A stretch of DNA of 64,000 nt from Roridomyces roridus (Eukaryota > Basidiomycota > Agaricomycetes > Agaricales > Mycenaceae). Below, piece after piece: positions 11,379 to 20,686 of the stretch. Numbering within the stretch: the stretch's first letter is position 1; each line of letters opens with the position of its first letter. The position numbers were made by a program, and so were the translations under genes. The DNA lies in assembly GCA_029378245.1 (NCBI GenBank), contig JARKIF010000021.1, forward strand, positions 186,001-250,000, written 5' to 3'. Below the pieces are notes generated by a model. It was not told the DNA's origin. It saw only the letters and a list, made by a program, of their open reading frames with translations, and did no database searches.

Positions 11379-13218
11379 ATGGCTCTTTCCTGGACCCTCA
11401 TCCTCGTCGCCCTCTCCGTGCTCGTCCTGCGCTACGTGCGTCGCTCCCGGGATGCTCTACCCCTCCCTCCGGGACCCGGCAGTGCATTCCCTATGCTCGG
11501 TCACCTCCTGGTAATGCCACTCCAGCACGAATCGCTCACATACCAGCGCTGGAGCAGACAGCTGGGCTCGGATGTTATATGTCTTCGCGTTCTGGGAAGG
11601 CATATGATTATACTCAACTCGATAAGAGCTGTGACGGATTTGCTGGAGGGAAAAGCTGCGATCTATTCCGACAGGTGCGGCGTACTGGTCTTCTTCGGCC
11701 GACGCGATACTGATTCAGTGCAGGCCCAGGTTATATGCCCTGAAAGAACTGTGCGTGCCTTGCTTGAACTCCGCTTTCTGCGATTGAACCTTGCCATAGG
11801 ATCGGTCTGCAGTGGTTATACGGCCTAATGCCATACGGCAAACCGTTCCTCGATGTACGAAAGGCGGCTAGTAAATACCTACACCCCGAACCTATCAAGC
11901 AGTACCGACCACTTCAACACGCAGCAGTGAGTCGCTGCTTGAGCGACATCCAGCGCTCCCCAGACGACTTTGCGCAGCATTTTACATTGTGAGCGATAAT
12001 CGCGATACATTCCAGGCAACAAACTGACTGGTACCCAGGCTGGCTGGCCACACGATCCTGGGCGTTGCGTACGGGATCGAACCCAGTCTCAAAGATGCCT
12101 ATCTCAAGAACGTCAATATGGCTGTGGAAGGCCTGAGACTCGGCTTATCCCCCCGCGCGTTGCTGTATGATTTATTGCCCATCAGTGCGTCCGATCCCAA
12201 AAGCCTTTCCTTTTTGTACTCAATTCCGTGCGCAGCGCAATGGCTTCCAGATTGGCTTCCGGGCTTGGGTGTAAAAAAGGAGGCTCAGAAGTACATCAAG
12301 CATACCACTGAACTGCCGGAGCTTCCGCTCCAGGCGACTCGGGCGGCTATGGTGAGTTAGAGTTCGTATGGTGGAGTGTGTGAATAAAATTGTCTATTAG
12401 GAGAAGGGCACCGCGCCAACGTCTATGGCTGCGTCTATGCTGGCCGACAACGAACTCGGATACGACGTCGTACGTTCAGTTACGGGATCCTTGTATTTCG
12501 GTAAGTCGCCTTAGATAATTCTGTGCCATTCCATTGAAAATCCTGCAGCTGGCGCAGAGACGGTATAAATTCAGTTCCTCTGCACTCCTCCGTACTCAAA
12601 ATTATCCAGATCGTCGCAACTCTATCCAATTTCCTCCTCGCCATGCTCAAATACCCTTCCACGCAAGTCAAAGCCCAGGCAGAGATTGACGCTCACCTCC
12701 AGCACACCCGTCTCCCGTCCTTCTCCGACGAGCCGCACCTCCCATACGTCTCTGCGCTCGTCAAGGAGCTCACTCGGTGGCGGACCTGCGACGCCACTCG
12801 CCACGCCACACGCGCTGACGGCCGATGACACGTACCGGGGTATGCGCCTACCCAAAGACGCCATCGTAATCGGTAATGTCCACGCTATTGTACATGACCC
12901 TGCCCTCGTGGGTCCCAACCCCGATACGTTCGACCCCGAACGATATCTCTCCGGCTCACCCGCGAAAGAACTGGATGTCTTATTTGGTTTTGGACCCCGA
13001 GTGTGCCCGGGACGGCATCTTGCGAGGGCGACGATCTGGTTGGCGGTGGTTTCGATGTTGGCTTGTTTCACAGGTGGAGTCCAGAGGAGGGGGAGGAGGT
13101 GAGTGATGGGTATACGGAGTTCACTTCTGGTGTTGTGGCGGCGCCGTTGCCGTTCAAGTGCAGGATTGTACCTAGAGCTGGGGCTGTGGAGGCTTTGAGG
13201 CTGGCGGGGGAACTTTGA
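11379..13218 (+). pseudogene. Cytochrome P450 (CYP5144-like), two compensating frameshifts
   Basis: Microsomal haem monooxygenase by family. The N-terminal anchor MALSWTLILVALSVLVLRYV precedes the proline-rich LPLPPGPGS hinge. A 27-nt micro-exon (11724-11750) restores the conserved SDRPRLYALKEL stretch. Later exons give GHTILGVAYGIE, an I-helix AGAET, the K-helix KELTRW, PERF-like FDPERYLSG and the haem loop FGFGPRVCPGRH. After RWR at about 12784 one extra A shifts the frame, so the unshifted frame stops at 12826. The haem region is read in the +1 frame until about 13073, where one base is missing and the original frame returns for the C-terminal EFTSGVVAAPLPFKC and the stop. Without correction the haem cysteine is lost, so I call a pseudogene; two assembly errors are the alternative. 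The ATG at 11379 was chosen because it gives a normal anchor. Confidence 0.7.
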
Positions 13219-13354
13219 AGACGGCGGCCGCGCTCGTGGCCGGCCGCCCTCTCGTGCGCTGTACGGCCAATCAGAACTTCTGTTTTCCGAGCTTGACCAT
13301 GGGACATTGACCAAGACCATCGCCGTTGTGCGATTCTGCGCCATTCAGGGAAGC
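13184..13354 (+). repeat. Direct repeat copy 1 (P450 3' end and downstream)
   Basis: This segment begins in the last 12 codons of the P450 (GGAGGCTTTGAGGCTGG) and continues through GAACTTTGAAGACGGCGGCC, CTCGTGCGCTGTACGG and CCAATCAGAA to the TTGACCAAG block. The same order of blocks recurs at 16022-16176, with small indels, on the far side of the NACHT gene. Confidence 0.8.
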
Positions 13355-13638
13355 AGTGAATTCCAAGTGTTCGGTTGCACTCAGGAAACCGTGCATACCA
13401 GGAAAATCCGTTTTCCGTGTGTTCCGCCCGCCGGCCACTCCACCAGTGTGACTCGCGAGTACAACGTCTGTCCTGACCCTCTCCATTCAGGACACTACCG
13501 CCGCTATTTCCGATTCAATCGGTTAGCTGAAATTGAGCTGATGTCGCAAACCTTGTGGCGGCTGGCGCAGTGAGGATTTTTCAAGTGCGCATATAGAATG
13601 TTTTCTCTGTCATCATTCCCGCTCAATTCTCCGCTCAG
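13219..13638. other. Intergenic: repeat copy 1 and NACHT promoter
   Basis: The left half is repeat copy 1. The right half is the promoter of the NACHT gene, with a CATATAGAA element near 13590 about 50 nt upstream of the start. Nothing else is visible. Confidence 0.45.
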
Positions 13639-15600
13639 ATGGACGGTCAGATCTCAATCGAGAAAATCCTGGCCCTTGTAATAGAGAGTGCCAAAAACGC
13701 AGGTGAGTTCGATAGCTTGTGCTTAAATTTCAACACTCATCGCGTAGAGGAACAAAAAGTGCTGGATACCATTCCTCATGCGGACGCAGGGTATCGCTGC
13801 GTGCACGATCTGAAGAGCGAATTCTTACCTGGCACCCGCCAGGAGCTGTTTGAGGAACTAAATCAATGGCTGGACCACCCCGCTCAGCGGCCAGTCTACT
13901 TTCTCAGCGGCGGCGCTGGTCTGGGCAAGTCCTCCATCACGCATCAACTATGCACGCGCCTCGATGTATCCGCTGATCATGGGCCTCGCCTCGGCGCTTC
14001 GTTTTTCTTTGTCCGTGACAGCGGGGACCTTGAATCTGCGAGGCTGTTCTTCTCCAGCCTCGCACACCAGCTCGCGCTATCGCAGCTATCCTTCCGTCCC
14101 CACATCATTGCCGCTGCCCGCGAATATCTCAAACGCGGATCCCGCCAGCAGATGCAACACACCTTCGAAGAACTCTTTCGCCGCCCTTTCCAAGGGACTG
14201 CTGTGACACTGCCGAATCCAGTTGTCCTTGTAATTGACGGGCTCGACGAATGCGGGGAGCGAGAACTCATTCCCAATTTGCTGGAGTTATTGCTCGAGCT
14301 ACCCACCATGCTACCCGGAATTCGGCTCTTTCTGACCTCACGTCCAGAGCCGCATATTCAGTCGGTGCTCACTTCCGCCTCTGTGCTCCCAAGCATATTG
14401 TACCGCAGTCTCAATGAGACCGTGGCCCAATGGGAGGGTGACATCCGTCTCTACCTCGAGCAGACAGTTCCAAACATGAGGCCATACGGCGACTTCGTGC
14501 GCGACAATCCCGACCAGCTTGAACGGCTCATCAAGCGCGCTGCTGGCGTCTTCAACTTTGCGCGAGTCACCGTAAGGTTTCTGGATGCATACCGCGACCA
14601 CCCGGAGGAGCAATTTACGCTACTTCTCTCCGACGGGGGGACCGGCCTCTCTGCTCTCGACGCTCTTTACCTGCAGATCTTGTTGTTGGCTTTCCCACCA
14701 GAAGGTTGGAGTGCTCCCCTGCGCGCCGCACGCCTTCGCTCCTTTCTTGTTTTAATCGCACTATGCTCCGGGACACTGACACCGGAATTCATGGCGTGTT
14801 TCAAACTCGAAACCCAACTCAGCAAGGCTGACATTATCGGGATGACCGACCGGTTGCGCTCAGTCCTGCTAATCGACTCGCAGGGTCGCATTGTCGCCCT
14901 GCACGCCACCTTCACAGAGTTCCTCCTCAACCCGAAGCGGTGTGCCCATCCGCTCTACCACATTGATCGGGCTACCGGCAACGCACTCTTGGCATCTGCG
15001 TGCATGGGCGCCTACACATTCCCAAACAGCTCTCACCTTCTCCCTAGCGGCACCGTGGAGACCGTGAACATCCCACTCAGGAATTACATGCAATATTCCC
15101 AGCAGTACTGGCATGCCCATCTCTCAGCAGCGCAATTTACCAGTGCATTGAAAGGGGATTTTGTTCATTTCATCGAGATTCAGATGCCGATCTACATGGC
15201 GGTCACGCGGCCAGTTAACAGGGGCTCCCCCGATTTGAAGGGGTGGCTCTCGGTGAGTGAATTCCTCCATGGTCAACCTCTTTCTCTTGCTCACTCGAGC
15301 CAAAAGGGTGCGGAGGATGGAACCCAAATCATTATTGAGCACACGAAATCAGAGGCTTACCACAAGCTGGCTTGGAAGAGGTTCCTCGCATCTCACTGTC
15401 AGTTCCCTGATGTCAGCGCCAAAGATGTTACGGAACAGATACAACAAGAATTGGGCGTCCGATATCACGCGGATCTCATGGTTAGCGACACGGATATCGT
15501 GCGGTTTCGAGCCGCGCATAATGGGTTGATAGAGCAGATCCGGGCCGCCGGCCCGGAGGTGCAGGAGGTGTGGTTAAATGTTGCGTGGTTGGGTTACTAA
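13639..15600 (+). CDS. NACHT-domain NLR-like protein
   Basis: STAND-class NTPase of the kind linked to fungal heterorecognition. Walker A is GGAGLGKSSI (residues 91-100) and Walker B is VVLVIDGLDEC (about 195-205). A sensor-like FLTSRPEPHI follows, then winged-helix-like sequence (ARLRSFLVLIALCSG). The full open frame is 653 codons. However, 45 nt near its start (GTGAGT...CGCGTAG, about 13702-13746) look like a bona fide intron that happens to be in frame. Splicing gives 638 residues and joins NAG to EEQKVLDTIPHADAGY. There is no C-terminal ankyrin, WD40 or TPR array, and the N-terminal region is only about 50 residues, so it may be a truncated or minimal NLR. The gene lies between two direct repeats derived from the P450 end. 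Confidence 0.85.
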   Translation: MDGQISIEKILALVIESAKNAGEFDSLCLNFNTHRVEEQKVLDTIPHADAGYRCVHDLKSEFLPGTRQELFEELNQWLDHPAQRPVYFLSGGAGLGKSSITHQLCTRLDVSADHGPRLGASFFFVRDSGDLESARLFFSSLAHQLALSQLSFRPHIIAAAREYLKRGSRQQMQHTFEELFRRPFQGTAVTLPNPVVLVIDGLDECGERELIPNLLELLLELPTMLPGIRLFLTSRPEPHIQSVLTSASVLPSILYRSLNETVAQWEGDIRLYLEQTVPNMRPYGDFVRDNPDQLERLIKRAAGVFNFARVTVRFLDAYRDHPEEQFTLLLSDGGTGLSALDALYLQILLLAFPPEGWSAPLRAARLRSFLVLIALCSGTLTPEFMACFKLETQLSKADIIGMTDRLRSVLLIDSQGRIVALHATFTEFLLNPKRCAHPLYHIDRATGNALLASACMGAYTFPNSSHLLPSGTVETVNIPLRNYMQYSQQYWHAHLSAAQFTSALKGDFVHFIEIQMPIYMAVTRPVNRGSPDLKGWLSVSEFLHGQPLSLAHSSQKGAEDGTQIIIEHTKSEAYHKLAWKRFLASHCQFPDVSAKDVTEQIQQELGVRYHADLMVSDTDIVRFRAAHNGLIEQIRAAGPEVQEVWLNVAWLGY

Positions 15601-16713
15601 GTTGTAGTAACTAGGATGAGGCTTTTATACCTCTAATATGCAACAAGGAATGGTCGATTACCTTCACATCTAGTTTTTCGGTTCATTTATTTCGACCCCA
15701 GTTTGGCTGAGAACCATCCATATCTGTCTGCGCTGCCAAAAAGCAGCATTTACACCGCAGCGAAACAAAAGTCTCGGGCCATTACTTGGCCATTACTGTT
15801 GCAATTTGAGTTGATATTCTGAAACAAACAGCATGTGCCGGCTCAAGTGATCTATTCCAGTCCCCCAGACGGTTCATTGGCCCTCCGAGTGTCAATCCAT
15901 GTGAGTTTAAATATCGTCGTTTTTTGGCCTATGCGAGCAGCTGTCCGATTTACCATTTTGGGACCATTCACATGCCGGGACTTGTTCCATCGTGTTCGCA
16001 GACCCAAAAAAAGGGGGTGGGGCGGTGGAGGCTTTGAGGCTGGCCGGGGAACTTTGAAGACGGCGGCCGCGCCCTCGTGCGCTGTACGGCAGTGTATGGC
16101 CAATCAGAATTTCTGTTTTCCGAATGTGACAACGCGACGTTGACCAAGAACCTCGCGGATGCGCTATTCTGGGAAGCATCACCGATCCTCGGACTACGTT
16201 GGGGCCGCAATCCAATGATTCCAAAACCAAGAAAATCTGCGACGTCACGGTCTTGGACGGAAGACGAGAAGCAACGTTTGTGGCTCGTCAATTGAATTGT
16301 GTCATCTCTCTTAGTTGTCTCTGAAGCTGAGAATCCAGTGCATCTCCACTCGGAAGCAGGCAACGAACAGGATCAAAAAATATCTCCGACACGGCAGTGA
16401 GAGTCCTCCTCAGTCAAAGCTGTTCAAAGTGTGGTACAAACGAGACACGCCCGCGGCTCACTCAGTCTCACAGCAATTACCCGTGCGCGGATCCATGTCT
16501 CCCAGTCCCTTGAGCAGCGGGCCCCGAAATAAAGCTCTCGGCCCCGCCCATGTTCGGAAGCTCCAACTGGAGGTGATACTAGTCTCAGATCTCCCTCGTG
16601 GACCGGTCACCGCTTCGTCTAAGTTTTATACCACGCTGTCTCGCTTAGTGGGGCCCAGTAAAATACTTCGCCTCGCCTCGACGACGACGAGACCCGCTTT
16701 CCCTTCGCCACCC
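15601..16713. other. Intergenic region containing repeat copy 2
   Basis: No gene is supported between the NACHT stop and the DUF6534-type start. It contains the second repeat copy (16022-16176). The open frame crossing 16315-16806 ends in the first exon of the next gene and is otherwise featureless. Confidence 0.45.
16022..16176 (+). repeat. Direct repeat copy 2, flanking the NACHT gene
   Basis: This is the same block order as 13184-13354, with a missing GC-rich piece after GGCGGCCGCG and an added CAGTGTATGG. It still contains the sequence that encodes the last P450 codons, although no P450 precedes it here. It is therefore a displaced copy of the P450 tail. Confidence 0.8.
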
Positions 16714-18103
16714 ATGTCGACTCCGGCTTTCGATGCGGACACCACTCTGGGTGAGCGAGCCCTCCCTCCCGCGGTGTACCCTGCTATCCAGAAGAAGGAT
16801 GACTGACCCTCTGGGCAGGGGCTCTGCTGGTCGGCACCCTCGTCTCATTCGCTCTATTCGGGATCGTTACCACGCAGGCGTACATATATTTCGGACGTTT
16901 CCCGAAAGACCCGCGAGGATTGAAAGCTATGGTGCGCCCACAAAGCGTACGGCACTTTGAAAACACCGCTGACGTCTCATAATCGCAAGGTTGCCGGCGT
17001 CTGGTGAGTCGGATACTCGGGCATGAGATAACTGACCAAGATGTATCCTCAGGCTGGGTGAAATAGCGCATGTAATATGCATAGGACATGCACTGTATGT
17101 CATGGTGATCAAGGATTACGCTCACCCCGAGCGCCTCGCCCAAATACCACGGTCTCTCTACGCAGCCAGTTTCTTCGGCGGGCTCATCTCTTCCTCCGGT
17201 GCGTCCCGCTATCCCTCACTCCGCCCTCCTGCCCTGACTCGCTATGCACAGTCCAAAGCTTCTTCGCATATCGGATATACATCCTCTCCCGAAGCTTATG
17301 GATTCCCCTCATCTGCTGGTGCATGTCCCTCTTTCGCGTCCTCCCATCCAATATCGTGGCATTCGCCTACGCAATACACGAACCCACAGACGAGTTTCAG
17401 AAAAAGTGGTCCTGGCTGTTCGATGCGACGTGGGCTGTGAGCGCCGCCAATGATATATTGATTGCGGCGTCGTTGGTGTATATTTTGTATCGGGAGCGCA
17501 GCCAGGTGCATAAAAAGTGAGTCTGCGTGTGCGTCTTGTGTTGGACTTGCCTGATAGTCTCTTTTCTTAGCACTGCGGCCATGGTGGATAGGCTCATTGC
17601 ATGGACGATTGGTGCGTCGATTTGATCTTTGTTTCACCGACCGCTGTTAACGGGCTTGATAGAAACCGGTGTAGTTACGAGGTTCGTCGCAGTGGCTTCC
17701 TTGTCAGATCTCTCTAACTTAGCATCTACAGCGTCGCTGGTGTTATCATGCTTGGACTGTTCCTCGGACTGCCGACCTCTTGTAAGAACGTCTATATCGC
17801 ATATTCCGCGGTATTCATAATTCTACAGTTGCCTATATGGCTCTATTCGTCGTCATGGCCCGGCTTTTCTCCATCTCCCTTTTCGCCAGCCTCAACTCCC
17901 GAACGTCCCTGTCAAATCAAACTCAGACTACCGAGTTGTCTTTGCCTACTATAGGAACGACGGTGCGTACTCGCGTCAACCAAGTATTGGACGCTGCTAA
18001 TCCGACGATGATTCAGTCTGCAGCAGATTTCCACTTCTCGAGCTCGAGCTCGAGATCGGTTGAGATGAATAAGCTTACTGTAGCAAGCATAGATAATGAT
18101 TGA
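16714..18103 (+). CDS. DUF6534-type multi-pass membrane protein
   Basis: Integral membrane protein of a family abundant in Agaricomycetes, function unknown. The first exon encodes MSTPAFDADTTLG and then GALLVGTLVSFALFGIVTTQ begins the first helix. A 14-nt micro-exon (GTTGCCGGCGTCTG, before 17010) encodes VAGVW. Later exons hold the characteristic blocks GEIAHVICIGHALYVMVIKDY, VQSFFAYRIYILS, WAVSAANDILIAASLVYILYRER, MVDRLIAWTIETGVVTS and ARLFSISLFASLNSRTSL. I count about seven hydrophobic segments. The introns are all 45-60 nt GT-AG and keep frame. The C-terminal tail is Ser/Thr-rich and probably cytoplasmic. Confidence 0.85.
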
Positions 18104-18537
18104 AGAAGAGGCGTCGATTCGCATTTTACAGAAATTGTATGATTAAATAATTCAGTGTATTTCTTGGCCCGTAGAGCTCTTTGACGAAGACTTGTTTCTC
18201 GACGCTCGTCACCGTTGAGGAGAACATCACATCACAACATCTCTGCAGCAACATGTTAGCCCCACCGCACACCCGAGATCAAGCGGGTGATCCGGTTGCG
18301 TTCTTCAGATGCGGACGGAGCTGGACGGAGGTTCCTCGGAGGTCGAGCTCGACCAGACTCGACCGCCGAACTGAGATAGGGGCATTTGTTAGCGTTTGTT
18401 ACCGGATCAAACTGGGTCCGGTCACCCAACGGTCATCAAACTAGGAGATTTAGTCACACGCTTGACATCCCCCCCTTGACCGCTCTTTCTCCAGTGCGGG
18501 CTAGGCCCTAGGGTGCCTCCCTTTCTCTCACTGCCCC
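18104..18537. other. Intergenic region
   Basis: No gene is visible. A short GGTCGAGCTCGACC palindrome occurs near 18340, and CT-rich sequence precedes the next start codon. Confidence 0.4.
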
Positions 18538-20590
18538 ATGTCCACCTGCCGCTCGCCGACCAACTCCTTCGACCGCGACGACGGTGCCCTTCCAGAGCTC
18601 GACAAGTACACGGCCTTGCGTGGCAGGCAGCACGATTTTTGACCTTGTATCACCTAGATCTTTTCGTGATATTCCTGTTATCCGGCAAGACTGGCATGAG
18701 AGCTGGGCTTTCGTGAGTCGTCCCCTCTTCACTACCTTTCATACATTGAAGAGGACCGAGTAGCTCCGGGAGACACTGCAGGATCTCGAAAGCCGCGGTG
18801 TCGACCCACTCAAAGCCGTGCAGGGACTGCTGTATGTCAAGGGGCTGGAGGAAGATGGTGCGTCGCTCGATACTGCCTCCGTCGAGCACTTCGACAACCA
18901 CTTGGGCACCAACTACGTTCCTACACCCAACGAACGCACGCAGCTCCGTGCATTCTGTAGCACGGGGCTGCAAAGACTCGCTGCTCTCAATGCAGAGCGA
19001 GCTCGGCACGTCCAGCACGTGTGGCGCACCAACAGCCGGCGTCACGCGCTGGAGGAGCTACTCAGCCCGTACCTCGCCCTCATATCCCCCGCGCGGACAA
19101 TGCCACCCGAAATCCTGCAGGAGATATTCCTCGCGTGTCTCCCGACGAGGCATAATCCCATCATGCAGTCGACGCAGGCACCTCTCCTCCTCGGTCGTGT
19201 GTGCAGTTTGTGGCGCAAGATATCAATATCAACGCCGGAACTGTGGGCTCCCATCCATATCGTCATTCCCCGTGGCGGTACGCCCTGGGCTCAGCACGAG
19301 GATTCTGAGCTGCACGAGGTATATTGTCGAGGACTCCGCGAGTGGATGAGTCGTACCGGAGACCACCTCCCCATCTCCATATCAATTTGCGCGCCCCTTT
19401 CGCTCGCAATCCCGCAGGCCTTCCTCGACGAGCTGCTCCCGTATCGACATCGCTGGCACGTCGTGTATATCGTGCATGCTGGCCCAGTGCAGTCGACGAC
19501 GCTCAACCCTGACGAGGTACCCATGCTCAAGAGTCTCGAGATTCACCACACGGGATGGCAGGACACGGGCGGACTGCAGTTTCGGGGTGCTCCTCCGATA
19601 TTGACGTCGCTCACGCTCAAGTACGTCAACGGTCATATTGCAATTCCGACGTATCAGTGGGACCATCTCACGACGCTCTGCGTCGAGACCCAGTCGTCCT
19701 TCTTCCTCCTCAGCTTCACAGAGGCGATGGAGCTGCTCTCGCAGTGTAGGCGGCTCCAAGTGTGTTGTCTCAAGTTCCCCTACGAACAGGAGGCCGAGGG
19801 CACAGCGCCGACTCCCGATACGACTCCGAACAGGATTACGCTATCCAGTCTCCATTCCTTTGAGCTCGTCGCCATGCTCACGAGCGATGCCACCTTCAAC
19901 ATCGCCGCCGTCATGAACCTCCTCATCCTCCCCTCCTTGCGCACCCTCAAAGTTCAAGGCGCGATCCCACCAAACCTAGCGGGTGTCCCGGACGAGCTTT
20001 CGGACATGATGCTCGCGCTCGACTCGCTCATCAAGCGCTCGGGCTGTGCGCTCGAGACACTCAAGATCTCCCAGCCCGTCGGCGACGTTGGGTTTTTCTT
20101 GCAGTGCCTCGATCGTGTACCGCATCTGGCGGAGCTCATCATTGACCAAAAACAGACGACCTTCCGGGATCTGAGGCTGGGTATCGACCCTGCTCCGCTA
20201 CTCCTTGCCTTGGCTGAACGCGTCGAGTCCAATTCGAGTCATAAGACGCATCATCGACGGGAGCACCATCAATTGCGTTACGTCCCGCGCCTCCGCCGGA
20301 TTTCTCTCATCTACTGCGACCCGACGGAGAAGCACCATACGCTCATCGCTGGCCTCCTCCATCCCCGCGTGCGTAGCGGAGTTTTGCGCTCGGCTACGAT
20401 TTCGCTCAAGCACCCGTTGGCGAGCGGGACGCTTGGGAGGTTGCGCTCGGATGGGATTGTTGTTGGTGAACCGCCGGTGAGGGAGACGAATGCGCATGCT
20501 TTGCCGGTGAGGGATGCTGAGCAGCGGTGGGAGGGTATACCTGTGGAAGAGAGGGAGGTACATGGCCCTGGGGGACGGATTTCGGGGTGA
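18538..20590 (+). CDS. Large F-box protein with N-terminal coiled coil
   Basis: Predicted SCF adaptor of 649 residues. Exons 18538-18605, 18658-18712 and 18764-20590 join in exact phase (68+55=123). The first two encode a short acidic leader (FDRDDGALPELDK, SFRDIPVIRQDWHESWAF). The third starts LRETLQDLESRG and contains the family blocks NYVPTPNERTQLRAFC, ISPARTMPPEILQEIFLACLP (F-box-like) and APLLLGRVCSLWRKIS. A long leucine-rich region follows. I chose 18538 because the third exon has no ATG before the F-box and is preceded by a good GTAG acceptor at 18763. This architecture is greatly expanded in Agaricomycete genomes. The substrate is unknown. Confidence 0.85.
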
Positions 20591-20686
20591 GGTCGATCTG
20601 TATGAATTTTCTCGCTTTCTTTGGGTATTATAGAGAGTGTTGACGGATTCGGTTAAGCAGGATATATTCATTGCTTTCATTTGTGC

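Noticed and set aside
16315..16713. Upstream part of a 163-codon frame
   Set aside because: Only the last codons, from the ATG at 16714, belong to a recognised protein. The upstream part is basic, low in pattern and lacks a good start.
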